A stretch of DNA of 64,000 nucleotides from Streptomyces sp. NRRL F-5126 (GTDB lineage Bacteria > Actinomycetota > Actinomycetes > Streptomycetales > Streptomycetaceae): positions 62,001 to 126,000 of the forward strand of contig NZ_JOFZ01000007.1 of NCBI RefSeq assembly GCF_000721265.1, given 5' to 3'. Positions 43,490 to 51,726 of the stretch are shown here, piece after piece. Every line of letters begins with the position of its first letter. The stretch's first letter is position 1. Under the pieces are notes generated by a model. That model searched no databases. It saw only the letters and a list, made by a program, of their open reading frames with translations, and was not told the origin of the DNA. Made by a program: the position numbers and the translations under genes.

Positions 43490-44320
43490 ATGCATACGCG
43501 TGCGGAGAGAGAGGAAGGCGATCGGATCCTGGTCGTGGTCCCGACGTACAACGAGGCCGGGAACATCACTTCCGTCACCACCCGGTTGCGAGCGGCCGTC
43601 CCCGGTGCCGACGTCCTGATCGCGGACGACGGCAGCCCCGACGGGACGGGCAGGATCGCCGACGAGCTCGCCGAGTCGGACGAGCGCGTGCACGTGCTGC
43701 ACCGTCCCGGCAAGCGGGGGCTCGGCGCCGCGTACGTCGCAGGGTTTTGGTGGGGCATCGAGCGGGGGTACGACGTGCTGGTCGAGATGGACGCCGACGG
43801 CTCCCACCGGCCCGAGGAACTGCCCCGCCTGCTCGCTGCCCTGGACGCGGGTGCCGACGTCGCACTCGGATCGCGCTGGGTCGAGGGCGGGAGTGTCGTG
43901 AACTGGCCCAGGTCGAGGCAGTGGCTCTCGCGCGGCGGCAGCGCCTACTCCAGGTGGCTGCTCGGCCTGCCCCACCGCGATGTGACGGGCGGCTACCGGG
44001 CACTCAGGGCGCGCGTGGTGGCGGGGCTCGGGCTCGACGCGATCAGGTCGCAGGGCTACTGCTTCCAGATCGACCTGCTGCGGCGGGCGTCGGCGCGTGG
44101 CGCGTCGATCACCGAGGTGCCCATCACGTTCGTCGAGCGCGAGATCGGCGCGTCCAAGATGAACAGGGCCATCGTCGTGGAGGCGGTGTGGCGCGTGGCG
44201 GTCTGGGGGACGCTCCGGCGAATCGGCCGGGAGGACGGGGTCAGTCGCGGGTCGGGTGGCCCGCGGCGGCCGCGACGTGGCGGCCGCCGTCCGAGAGGCG
44301 GTGCCCGTCCGGGTCGGTGA
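43490..44320 (+). CDS. Polyprenol monophosphomannose synthase-like glycosyltransferase (GT2, Dpm1 type)
   Basis: A 276-residue family 2 glycosyltransferase that should transfer mannose from GDP-mannose to polyprenyl phosphate at the inner membrane face. Signatures are ILVVVPTYNEAGNI, VLIADDGSPDGTG, GLGAAYVAGFWWG, the metal-binding EMDADGSHRPEEL, GSRWVEGGSVVNWP, DVTGGYRALR and YCFQIDLLRRA, all typical of Ppm/Dpm1. There is no membrane domain. ATG 43490 has GAGGAG six bases before it; ATG 43484 is too close. The last ~27 codons encode a basic low-complexity tail and overlap the 3' end of the convergent M56 gene by 80 bases. BlaI site B sits at its promoter. Confidence 0.87.
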   Translation: MHTRAEREEGDRILVVVPTYNEAGNITSVTTRLRAAVPGADVLIADDGSPDGTGRIADELAESDERVHVLHRPGKRGLGAAYVAGFWWGIERGYDVLVEMDADGSHRPEELPRLLAALDAGADVALGSRWVEGGSVVNWPRSRQWLSRGGSAYSRWLLGLPHRDVTGGYRALRARVVAGLGLDAIRSQGYCFQIDLLRRASARGASITEVPITFVEREIGASKMNRAIVVEAVWRVAVWGTLRRIGREDGVSRGSGGPRRPRRGGRRPRGGARPGR

Positions 44321-45245
44321 CGTGGTGGCGCGTGGACACCGAGAGGTGCCCCGGGGCCGCCATGTCGAAGAGGTGGTCCATGTCCTGGGCGGACAGGATC
44401 AGGCTGATGCCGCAGACGGCCATCAGCGCCACGTGGGCGACCACGAGGTACCGGCGGGACGGCGGGGGCGGGGCCAGCAGTGCCTGGACGCGCTGCGGCA
44501 CGGGACCTCCGGTCACGGCGAGGCCGTGCCGCGGCCGGCGGCCCGCCGCGAGCGCCGCTCTGGCGACGGCCCTGGCCACGAGCGGCCTGTCGCCGACGGC
44601 GACCGCGGCCTCCTCGTCGGCCCAGCGCTCCAGCGCGAAAGCGCCCGCCCGCTCGACGGGGCGCAGTAGCGGGTTGACCGCCCCAGCCAGGTGGAACACC
44701 AGCAGGAAGACGTGGTGGCGGTGGCGCAGGTGCGTCCGCTCGTGCGCGATCAGGGCGCCGCGCTCGTCCTTGTCCAGCGCCCGCAGCATCCCCGACGTCA
44801 CGACGATCCGGCCGGGTGACCCGGGCAGCGCGTACGCGTCGGGTTCGGCGTCGTCCACGACCTCGATCTCCCGGCCGGGTGCGAGAGCCCGGCTGTGGCG
44901 CCTGGCCACGAGCAGCAGGCGTCCCCTGCGGTACACGGCGACGGCCAGCGCGCCTGCGCAGGCGACGAGGGTCAGGGCGCAGACGGCGGCCACGGGCCAG
45001 CCGACCGGCATGTGCTCGGCCAGCTCGCCCGACGACCAGCCGCCCTCCGCGGCGAGGTCGGGGAACCTGTCGATGAGCGTGAAGCCGAGCATCCCGAGCG
45101 CCGCCGCCCAACCCGCGCCCGCGACGACCGCGGCCAGCGCGAGCAGCCACGACGCGAGGAACGGACGAAGTTTGCGTGCCGCCGAGGGAGCCATGAGGGC
45201 CAGCACGGCACTGACGGCGAAGGGCGTGAACAGGGCGATGCGCAA
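44241..45245 (-). CDS. M56-family membrane metallopeptidase (BlaR1/MecR1-like, no sensor domain)
   Basis: A 334-residue membrane protein expected to inactivate the BlaI repressor by proteolysis when signalled. It has TM segments near residues 2-20, 30-55, 82-105, 176-192 and about 275-295, and the zinc-binding HERTH (His168, Glu169, His172) inside IAHERTHLRHRHHVF. Unlike BlaR1 it has no C-terminal penicillin-binding domain, so the trigger is not obviously a beta-lactam. The start is TTG 45245, because GAGGA lies just upstream and no ATG or GTG is available. It begins 4 bp after the blaI stop. Its 3' end overlaps the GT2 gene by 80 bases. Confidence 0.87.
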   Translation of the reverse strand: MRIALFTPFAVSAVLALMAPSAARKLRPFLASWLLALAAVVAGAGWAAALGMLGFTLIDRFPDLAAEGGWSSGELAEHMPVGWPVAAVCALTLVACAGALAVAVYRRGRLLLVARRHSRALAPGREIEVVDDAEPDAYALPGSPGRIVVTSGMLRALDKDERGALIAHERTHLRHRHHVFLLVFHLAGAVNPLLRPVERAGAFALERWADEEAAVAVGDRPLVARAVARAALAAGRRPRHGLAVTGGPVPQRVQALLAPPPPSRRYLVVAHVALMAVCGISLILSAQDMDHLFDMAAPGHLSVSTRHHVTDPDGHRLSDGGRHVAAAAGHPTRD

Positions 45246-45249
45246 GGTG

Positions 45250-45633
45250 TCAGTCCTCTGCGTGTCCGCGCAGCAGTTGTTCCAGCAGTCGTTCGTCCTG
45301 CGGCGGGAGCTCCGAGACGAACCGGGCCAGCACCGCCGCACGGTCGCCGCCGGTCTCCAGCAGGGCCCGCATGCCGGCCGCGGTGTGCCCTGCCTCGTCC
45401 CGCACCGGCGTGTAGTGGTAGCCCCTGCCGACGCGTTCGCGGGTCACAAGGCCCTTGTCGAACAGCCTGGACAGGATGGTCAGCACGGTGGTGTATGCCG
45501 GGTCACCGGTTATCTGCTCGCGCACCGTGGCAGCCGACACCGGCCCGCCCGCCGCCCACAGCGCGGCGAGCACCTCGCCCTCCAGCTGTCCACGCGCCCG
45601 CCTGCCGTGCGGTGGAACCTCGTCCTCAGCCAA
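45250..45633 (-). CDS. BlaI/MecI/CopY-family transcriptional repressor
   Basis: A 127-residue winged-helix repressor: LEGEVLAALWAAGGPVSAATVREQ, then the recognition region YTTVLTILSRLFDKGLVTRERVGRGYHYTP, and a dimerisation C-terminus (ALLARFVSELPPQDERLLEQLL-like, read as VLARFVSELPPQDERLLEQLL). This family binds TACA/TGTA-type palindromes and is removed by a partner M56 protease, here encoded 4 bp downstream. The TTG start at 45633 is supported by GGAGG eight bases upstream. A CTAC-N5-GTAG site at 45692 fits autoregulation, and three further copies in neighbouring promoters define a likely local regulon. Confidence 0.92.
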   Translation of the reverse strand: MAEDEVPPHGRRARGQLEGEVLAALWAAGGPVSAATVREQITGDPAYTTVLTILSRLFDKGLVTRERVGRGYHYTPVRDEAGHTAAGMRALLETGGDRAAVLARFVSELPPQDERLLEQLLRGHAED

Positions 45634-45691
45634 ACCGCGTACCTCCGTCTTCCGCGATCGTATGTCCCGGCCGTGGCTTCCGAATAAAGTA

Positions 45692-45704
45692 CTACCGGTT
45701 GTAG
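45692..45704. promoter_or_regulatory. BlaI-type operator candidate C (blaI autoregulation)
   Basis: CTACCGGTTGTAG, 59 bases upstream of the blaI start codon and within the extended context TACTAC...GTAGA. It overlaps a TACTTT hexamer (minus strand) that could be the -10. Confidence 0.65.
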
Positions 45705-45742
45705 AGGCCGGTCGACGGTGGGAAACGAAAACGGTCCGCGGG

Positions 45743-46600
45743 TCACGGGCGTCGCGCGGCCCACACGGAGCGCTCGGTGCGTACCGCGAGGTCGCCGCGG
45801 TGCAGGACGCTCTCGGGGCTCTCGGCGTCGAGGAGCCGATCGAGCGCGGCGAGGTCCTCGGGCGAAAGCGCCCCCTCGACGGTGGTGCGCATGCTCCCCA
45901 GGCTGATCAGGGCGTAGCGGCCGATCGCCGGGGACCGGGACCCGGCGATGTGCACGGTGATCGTGCGCTCCTTCTCGACGGAGAATCCGGCCGCGGTCAG
46001 CTTCGGCCCCCAGTCGGCGCCGCGGTGCGGAACGTGCTCGGCGTGGTACCGCTCGCTTGCCGCGTGGCAGCGCTCCTCCAGGCCCGGCCGCTCTTTCGGG
46101 CCGTCCTCCGGCAGGAAGCGGGGGAAACCGGCGAGCTCCACGACGGCGAGCAGCCCGCCGGGTGCGAGCGCGTCGCGCACCCGGCGCAGGGTGCGGTCGG
46201 GGTCGGCCATGTGGTGCATGGACGCCGACGCCCACACCAGGTCGGGCGTACCGAGGTCGGGCCATGACGCGTCGAGGTCGGCCTGGACGGTGCGCACGCG
46301 ATCGCCGACTCCCAGGGCGCACGCCTTCTCCCGCAGGCGCTGCAAATGGCCCGCCGAGGCGTCGACGGCGGTGATGTTGGCCTCGGGCCAGCGTTCGAGC
46401 AGGGCGAACGTGCCGGCGCCCGTTCCGCAGCCCAGGTCGACGATCTGCCGAGGACTCGACGACAGGGGCAGCCAGCCGGTGAGGGAGGCGATGTGGCCGG
46501 CGAGGATCTCGGCGTCCAGGTCGAGGACCTCGGCCTGAATGTCCGGGTCGATTGCGTGCCGGTCGCCTGCGTGGCCGTGTTCGTGCGGGGTGTGGGTCAT
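45743..46600 (-). CDS. Class I SAM-dependent methyltransferase
   Basis: A 285-residue soluble methyltransferase. Motif I is QIVDLGCGTGAGTFALLERW near residue 52, followed by ITAVDASAGHLQRL and the acidic loop VQADLDASWP, then MHHMADPDRTLRRVRDALAPGGLLAVVEL. The N-terminus is His-rich (THTPHEHGHAGDRH), which may bind metal but could equally be incidental. The substrate cannot be deduced. ATG 46600 lies 6 nt after TAGCGT with no ribosome-binding site, so a leaderless mRNA is likely. It is upstream of blaI on the same strand, but the blaI operator lies between them. Confidence 0.88.
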   Translation of the reverse strand: MTHTPHEHGHAGDRHAIDPDIQAEVLDLDAEILAGHIASLTGWLPLSSSPRQIVDLGCGTGAGTFALLERWPEANITAVDASAGHLQRLREKACALGVGDRVRTVQADLDASWPDLGTPDLVWASASMHHMADPDRTLRRVRDALAPGGLLAVVELAGFPRFLPEDGPKERPGLEERCHAASERYHAEHVPHRGADWGPKLTAAGFSVEKERTITVHIAGSRSPAIGRYALISLGSMRTTVEGALSPEDLAALDRLLDAESPESVLHRGDLAVRTERSVWAARRP

Positions 46601-46735
46601 GCCGCCACGCTAGGCAGGGGATGCCCAGAACGCACGAATTCTTGCTGATATGGCAAGCGAATGCCCTCTCGGGCTGCCCGATACGCATGCTCGATCGGGC
46701 CCTCTTGCGTGGAACGCCCGGTGGTCCATTTCTAT

Positions 46736-46748
46736 CTACATGATGTAG
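46736..46748. promoter_or_regulatory. BlaI-type operator candidate D (GT-C-like gene promoter)
   Basis: CTACATGATGTAG, a perfect 6-bp-arm palindrome matching CTAC-N5-GTAG, 40 bases before the GTG start at 46788 in the gap shared with the methyltransferase promoter. Confidence 0.65.
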
Positions 46749-46787
46749 TAGGAGTCATCGGCCGCTCGCTCCAGGAAGGAATGCGCC

Positions 46788-48539
46788 GTGGACGACATCG
46801 TGCTCGCCGGCCGTACGGACCAGCAGGCGATCCGTGCGCCCGGCGCGGTGCCCGGGGCGGGGCGCCGCGCCCGCCCCGCCCCGGAGGTTCCGGCACAGTG
46901 GCACCGCGGCTTCACGCTGCTCGCCACCATCAGCCTGTTCATCGGAACCCGCTCCGCGTGGACGCACGCGATGGCGAGCGACCCGCCCGTCGCCGCCGTC
47001 ATCTCCGCCGGTTACGCGGGCATCCTCGTCTGCGGCGTGCTCGCCCTGTCCGTCCGCGGCAGGCGCGCGCTCGCAGCCGTCGACCTGGGCGTCCTCGCGA
47101 TCGGTATCGCGCTGGTGGTGTGCCGCTACTGGCTGGACCACGCCGGCAGCGACGAGGGGGTCCTCACCGCACAGGCGGCCCACGAGATCCTGAGCGGCCG
47201 CCCCGTCTACGGGCAGCCCTGGCCCTGGCTGTTCGGCACACCGCGCGTCGGCGTCACCAAGACCATGGCCGGAGGCGGCGACTACACGTACGGCTATCCG
47301 CCGCTCACCGCACTTCTCGCCGCCCCGGTCCACGCCGTTGTGCACTCCACGGCCGCCGCGACGCTCGTCACCACGGGTGCGCTCATCGCGGGCACTGTCG
47401 CGCTGTGGTGGACGGTGCCCCCCGCCTGGCGCTCTGCGGCGACCGCCGTCTGCCTCGGCTTCGGCATGCTGCCCGGGTACGCGCGGCTCGGCTACCCGGC
47501 GGTCGTCGCGCTCGCCCTGCTCGTCCCGGTGGTGGTGCGCTGGCCGGAGACCGGCGCGGGGGGACGGCTCGGGCGCCGCGGGATGCTGCGCGCCTGCTGC
47601 CTCGGCGCGGCGTGCGCGGCCCAGCAACTGGCCTGGTTCCTCGCGCCGTTCCTCATCATCGGCGTGTACGCCGTGCGCCGCGGCGAACTCGGCGGCCGTG
47701 CCGCACTCGCGGTCACGGCCCGCTACGCCGGCACCGCGGGCCTGGTCTGGCTGTCGATCAACGCCTACTTCATCGCCCGGAGCCCGCGCGACTGGCTCGA
47801 CGGCACGCTCCTGCCGATCACCCAGGGCGCCATCCTGCACGGCCAGGGGCTCATGGGTATCTCGTACTACTTCAGCGCCGGCAGCAGCCGGCTGGACTTC
47901 TACTCCTACGCGGCGCTGCTGCTGCTCGCAGGCCTCCTCGGCGCGCTCTTCCTCTTCCCCCGGCGGCTCGGCCCCGCGCTCACCGTTCTTCCCTGGCTGC
48001 CCTTCTACCTGGCGACCCGCTCGCAGGACGGCTACTTCCTGCTGATGACGCCGCTCTGGCTGGCAGCGGCCGCCACCGTCCCGGCCTCGTCGCACTCAGC
48101 GGCATGGCGGCCCGCGCTCACCCGCCGCAGCCGGCGCGGGGTGAAGGCGGTGCTCGCCGCGGGTGTCGTGGCGCCGTCCCTGCTGTGCGCGGGTGTGGCC
48201 GCCGCGAGCCCGCCACCGCTGTCCATGGGCGTCACGGCGCGACTCACCGACACGCCGCGCCACGGCATCACCGCCGCGACGGTGCACGTGGTGAACAGGA
48301 CCGGCGAAACACTCACGCCCCATTTCGCGAGCCGCACGGGCCAGGGCGCCTCCCGCTGGTGGACCGTCACGGCCGGGCCCGCCTCGCTGGCACCCCACGC
48401 GTCCGCCACGTACGAGCTGAGCCCGCACGGCGGGTTCAGGCCGGTGCCCCGGGGACCGCACGCGCCCCTCCACCTGATCGCCGTCACGGCCGACCCGATG
48501 ACGATCACCACCGCGCCCTTCCCGTCACCACCTGCGTGA
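46788..48539 (+). CDS. Polytopic GT-C-like membrane protein with C-terminal extracytoplasmic domain
   Basis: A 583-residue membrane protein with roughly ten to eleven spans between residues 40 and 480. After TM3 comes the loop YWLDHAGSDEGVLTAQAAHEILSGRPVYGQPWPW, whose acidic residues directly after a span resemble the catalytic extracytoplasmic loop of GT-C enzymes that use polyprenyl-phosphate sugars. LSINAYFIARSPRDW and FLATRSQDGYFL-type segments (LPFYLATRSQDGYFLLM) lie later. The last ~110 residues form a beta-rich extracytoplasmic domain (VTARLTDTPRHGITAATVHV). AGGAAGGA at 46773-46780 supports GTG 46788. Linkage to a polyprenol-phosphate-mannose synthase and a shared operator motif make mannosylation of an envelope component plausible. 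The exact family is not certain. Confidence 0.72.
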   Translation: MDDIVLAGRTDQQAIRAPGAVPGAGRRARPAPEVPAQWHRGFTLLATISLFIGTRSAWTHAMASDPPVAAVISAGYAGILVCGVLALSVRGRRALAAVDLGVLAIGIALVVCRYWLDHAGSDEGVLTAQAAHEILSGRPVYGQPWPWLFGTPRVGVTKTMAGGGDYTYGYPPLTALLAAPVHAVVHSTAAATLVTTGALIAGTVALWWTVPPAWRSAATAVCLGFGMLPGYARLGYPAVVALALLVPVVVRWPETGAGGRLGRRGMLRACCLGAACAAQQLAWFLAPFLIIGVYAVRRGELGGRAALAVTARYAGTAGLVWLSINAYFIARSPRDWLDGTLLPITQGAILHGQGLMGISYYFSAGSSRLDFYSYAALLLLAGLLGALFLFPRRLGPALTVLPWLPFYLATRSQDGYFLLMTPLWLAAAATVPASSHSAAWRPALTRRSRRGVKAVLAAGVVAPSLLCAGVAAASPPPLSMGVTARLTDTPRHGITAATVHVVNRTGETLTPHFASRTGQGASRWWTVTAGPASLAPHASATYELSPHGGFRPVPRGPHAPLHLIAVTADPMTITTAPFPSPPA

Positions 48540-48619
48540 CCGCCGCCCCCGGAACCCATGCTGACCTGCGCGGGGTCTAGAATCGACCGTCCCACGCCCC
48601 CTACAGAACCGGCAGAGCC

Positions 48620-49606
48620 GTGCCCCTCCCCAAGGCCGAACTCCATCTCCACATCGAAGGCACTCTGGAGCCGGAGCTCGCCTTCGCCCTCGCCGCGCGC
48701 AACGGCATCGCACTGCCGTACGCCGACGCGGAGGAGTTGCGCCACAAGTACCGCTTCAGCGACCTGCAGTCCTTCCTCGACCTGTACTACGAACTGATGG
48801 CCGTCCTGCGCACGGAGGACGACTTCGCCGATCTCGCCGAGGCCTACCTGACGCGCGCCGCCGCGCAGGGCGTCCGCCACGCGGAGGTCTTCTTCGACCC
48901 GCAGGCGCACCTCGCCAGGGGCGTGGAGATGGCGACCGTCGTGGGCGGGCTCGCCAGGGCGCTGGAGCGTGCCCCCGAACGCCACGGCATCTCGACTTGC
49001 CTGATCATGTGCTTCCTGCGCGACGAGTCCGCCGAGTCGGCCGCCGCCACGCTGGACGCCGCGCGACCCCACCTGGACCGCATCACCGGCGTCGGCCTCG
49101 ACTCCGCCGAGGTCGGCCACCCGCCGTCGAAGTTCCGCGAGGTGTACGAGGAGGCCGCGAAGCTCGGTCTGCGACGCGTCGCACACGCGGGCGAGGAGGG
49201 CCCGCCCGCCTACATCACCCAGGCTCTCGACGTCCTCGGCGTGGAGCGGGTGGACCACGGGCTGCGCTGCGTCGAGGACCCGGACCTCGTGGCACGACTC
49301 GTGCGCGACCGGGTGCCGCTCACGCTCTGCCCGCTGTCGAACGTGCGGCTGCGCACCGTCGACGTCCTGGCGGACCACCCCCTGCGCGCCATGCTGGAGG
49401 CCGGCCTCATGGCCACGGTCAACTCCGACGATCCGGCGTACTTCGGCGGCTACGCGGACGACAACTTCCATGCCGTGCGTGAGGAGCTCGGCCTCAGCGA
49501 CGACCAGCTGCGCGAACTGGCGCGCAACTCCTTCCTCGCGGCGTTCCTCGACGACGAGGACCTGCGCAAGGCGTACCTCGCCGAGGTCGACGCGTACACG
49601 TTCTGA
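48620..49606 (+). CDS. Adenosine deaminase family enzyme, probably adenine deaminase
   Basis: A zinc aminohydrolase of 328 residues in purine salvage. The N-terminal PKAELHLHIEGTLEPELAFAL supplies the HxH metal ligands, GVGLDSAEVGHPPSKFREVY and RRVAHAGEEGPPAYITQALDVL the catalytic Glu and third His, VDHGLRCVEDPDL the next His, and TVNSDDPAYFGGYADDNFHA the Asp pair. The HIEGTLEPE and NSDDPAYFGGY variants are those I associate with the adenine-deaminating branch (PA0148/Aah1-like) rather than true adenosine deaminase. GTG 48620 is the start, at the conserved N-terminus. A TAGAAT hexamer at 48576-48581 may be its -10. A stand-alone gene. Confidence 0.87.
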   Translation: MPLPKAELHLHIEGTLEPELAFALAARNGIALPYADAEELRHKYRFSDLQSFLDLYYELMAVLRTEDDFADLAEAYLTRAAAQGVRHAEVFFDPQAHLARGVEMATVVGGLARALERAPERHGISTCLIMCFLRDESAESAAATLDAARPHLDRITGVGLDSAEVGHPPSKFREVYEEAAKLGLRRVAHAGEEGPPAYITQALDVLGVERVDHGLRCVEDPDLVARLVRDRVPLTLCPLSNVRLRTVDVLADHPLRAMLEAGLMATVNSDDPAYFGGYADDNFHAVREELGLSDDQLRELARNSFLAAFLDDEDLRKAYLAEVDAYTF

Positions 49607-49641
49607 ACGGCCGCCGACGCCCGGCGCGCCGGGCCGCGCGC

Positions 49642-51045
49642 TCACACCGCCAGGTCGTCCTCCGCCACGCCCGCCTCCCCGGCGACGTCACCGGCCCGCG
49701 CCCGGCCCGGTGCCGCCCGTCCGCGCAGCCGGTCCATCTGGCGCCACTCCGGCCGCAGCCCCGCGAGGTTCGTGGTGAGGAAGTAGGCGGTGCCGCCCGC
49801 CAGCAGCACCGGGACGAGACCGAACGACGCGACCGCGGCCCCCGCCACCAGGCCGCCGAGCGGCACGCCCACCCAGGCGGTCGCGTTGCCGAGCGCGCTG
49901 ACGCGGCCGAGCAGCCTGCGCGGTACCCGCTCGAACGAGAGCGCGCCCAGTATCGGGTTGAGGAACCCGGCGCCGAAACCGCCGACCGCGAACACCGAGA
50001 GCACCGCCCACAGCGGCGCGCCCGAGGCGAGTACGAGGAACCGCGGCGCCCCGGCGAGCAGGAAGCCGGCGAAGAACACCGGCCTGCGGCGCATCCGGGG
50101 CGCGAGCGCGGCCGCGATCAGGCTGCCCCCGATCGCCGCGCAGCTCATGACCGTGCCGGTCAGCCCGATCGCGGCGGGGCCGCCACCGGTGTCCTTCGCC
50201 CACACGGGGATCAGCACCGTCGAGAACCCGGCGTCCAGCAGGTTCGTGACGCCGACCATCACGATGATCGTCAACAGCAGCGGCTCGCCCCGCAGGAACG
50301 CGAATCCCTCGCCGAACCGGCGCCAGTAGCCGGCCGGCGGCGCGTCCGCGCCGACGGTGTCATCGTCGGCGATGTCTCGTGGAGCTTCCTGGACGGCCCG
50401 GCCCATGGAGCGCGGCAGGGCGGCGGCGACGATGAGCGAGCCGAGCGCGAAACACCCCGCGTTGGCGGCGAGAGCGGTCATGGGCCCGAGCAGAGCCACC
50501 ACTGAGCCGCCGACCGCGGGGCCCACGGTGGACGCGAGGCGCTCGGTGACCCCCGCGAGGCCGGTGGCCCGCTCCAGCGGAACCCGGGCGCGGTCCGCCG
50601 CCTCCGGCACCATGATCTCCTTGGCCAGGTCGCCGGGGCCGCGTACCGACCCGATCAGCGCGACCAGGCACAGCAGCAGCGGGAAGGTGAGCAGGCCGCG
50701 GGCGTGCAGGAGCGGGATCACTGCTGCCGCGGCCGCGCTGACAAGATCCGTCGTCCACGAGACGACACGTGGCCCCACCCGGTCGACGAGCGGACCCGTC
50801 AACGCCTTGACCAGGACATAAGGCGCCATCTCGCAGAAGGCGACCAGGCCGGTCCTGGTGGCGCTGCCGGTGGTCGCCAGCACGAACCACGGAAGCGCGA
50901 TGGCCGAGACACGGGTGCCGGTGAGCGACACCAGCGTCGCCGTGAGCACGCCGATCAGCGGGCGCATGCGCCCGAAGCCGCCTGCCGGCCCGGGTATGCC
51001 GCCGGGCGCGCTCCCCGCGCCGGACCTCGCGGCCCGGCGTCTCAC
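49642..51045 (-). CDS. MFS transporter (MFS_3/EntS-like exporter)
   Basis: A 467-residue, 12-span major-facilitator exporter. GVLTATLVSLTGTRVSAIALPWFVL forms TM1, followed by GLVAFCEMAPYVLVKALTGPLVDRVGPRVV (motif A region) and LERATGLAGVTERLASTVGPAVGG; the second half begins near residue 240. This group is related to macrolide- and enterobactin-type exporters. Its GTG start overlaps the stop of the ArsR-type regulator gene (GTGA), so regulator and pump are co-translated and the pump is likely induced by whatever the regulator senses. Substrate unknown. Confidence 0.88.
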   Translation of the reverse strand: MRRRAARSGAGSAPGGIPGPAGGFGRMRPLIGVLTATLVSLTGTRVSAIALPWFVLATTGSATRTGLVAFCEMAPYVLVKALTGPLVDRVGPRVVSWTTDLVSAAAAAVIPLLHARGLLTFPLLLCLVALIGSVRGPGDLAKEIMVPEAADRARVPLERATGLAGVTERLASTVGPAVGGSVVALLGPMTALAANAGCFALGSLIVAAALPRSMGRAVQEAPRDIADDDTVGADAPPAGYWRRFGEGFAFLRGEPLLLTIIVMVGVTNLLDAGFSTVLIPVWAKDTGGGPAAIGLTGTVMSCAAIGGSLIAAALAPRMRRRPVFFAGFLLAGAPRFLVLASGAPLWAVLSVFAVGGFGAGFLNPILGALSFERVPRRLLGRVSALGNATAWVGVPLGGLVAGAAVASFGLVPVLLAGGTAYFLTTNLAGLRPEWRQMDRLRGRAAPGRARAGDVAGEAGVAEDDLAV

Positions 51046-51641
51046 GCCGTCCCCCCGCCGGCGTCGTCCGGCTCCGGCAGGACGTACGTGATCACCGAGA
51101 CGCGCGACGCCCCGGCAGGGGCGCCTTCCGCGGCTTCCGGCGTGTCCTGCCGGTAGCGCTCGACGACGGCCCGCAGCTCCTCGCCGAGTTCTGCCGCCTC
51201 CTTCGGGGTCAGCCGCAGCAGCCGGTCGCTCATCTCGAACGCGTCACGCCACGGGCGCGGCGCTGTGGCCATCTCGTCGAGCGCCTGCTGGACGCGCAGC
51301 GTGTAAGTGGCGGCCACGGAACCCAGGAAGGCGAGCGCGGCCTCGGGCTCGCGCTCCGTCAGCTCCCCGCCGTCGTACCGCGTCAGCCGGTGCACCGAGC
51401 GCCACCAGCGTTCGCGCGCGTTGCCCCGGCCGGTGTCCTCGGCCACGAACCCGGCGGCTGCGAGCCGGCGCAGGTGGTAGCTCGCCGTACCCGAGTTGAC
51501 GCCGAGCCGCTCAGCCAGGCGCGTCGCGGTGGACGGCCCGTGCTTGCGCAGCAGGCCGATCAGCCGCACCCGTACGGGGTGCGCGAGCGCGCGCAGCCCG
51601 CGCGCGTCGAGGACAACGGTCTCGTCGCCGGTCTCGGTCAT
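51042..51641 (-). CDS. ArsR-family winged-helix transcriptional regulator
   Basis: A 199-residue regulator with an N-terminal ArsR-type winged helix (LRALAHPVRVRLIGLLRKHG, LAERLGVNSGTASYHLRRLAAAG, residues 15-70) and a helical C-terminal domain of about 110 residues of unknown ligand specificity. No CXCXXC-type metal motif is seen, so it probably senses a small molecule, not arsenic. ATG 51641 lies 6 nt after TAGGCT with no ribosome-binding site, suggesting a leaderless mRNA. The long palindrome at 51656-51707 covers the -35 region, so autorepression is likely. The MFS pump gene follows with a 4-base overlap. Confidence 0.9.
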   Translation of the reverse strand: MTETGDETVVLDARGLRALAHPVRVRLIGLLRKHGPSTATRLAERLGVNSGTASYHLRRLAAAGFVAEDTGRGNARERWWRSVHRLTRYDGGELTEREPEAALAFLGSVAATYTLRVQQALDEMATAPRPWRDAFEMSDRLLRLTPKEAAELGEELRAVVERYRQDTPEAAEGAPAGASRVSVITYVLPEPDDAGGGTA

Positions 51642-51655
51642 GGCGGCAGCCTAGC

Positions 51656-51707
51656 GACCGCAAACAGTTCTTCGCAAAGAAGTCTTTGCGAAGAACTGTT
51701 TGCGGTC
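51656..51707. promoter_or_regulatory. 52-bp perfect palindrome (25-bp arms) at the arsR-type promoter
   Basis: Arms 51656-51680 and 51683-51707 are exact reverse complements separated by AG. CGCAAA/TTTGCG occurs four times, twice per arm, so it can be read as two nested operators. It starts three bases upstream of the TAGGCT -10 (51648-51653) and ends 19 bases from the GH2 stop, so it may also terminate GH2 transcription. Confidence 0.8.
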
Positions 51708-51726
51708 GGGCTATCACCGGCCGGGC

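Noticed and set aside
45250..45633. Beta-lactam resistance locus because of the BlaI/M56 pair
   Set aside because: There is no beta-lactamase or PBP in the neighbourhood, and the M56 protein lacks the penicillin-binding sensor domain. BlaI-type control of other functions is common in actinobacteria.
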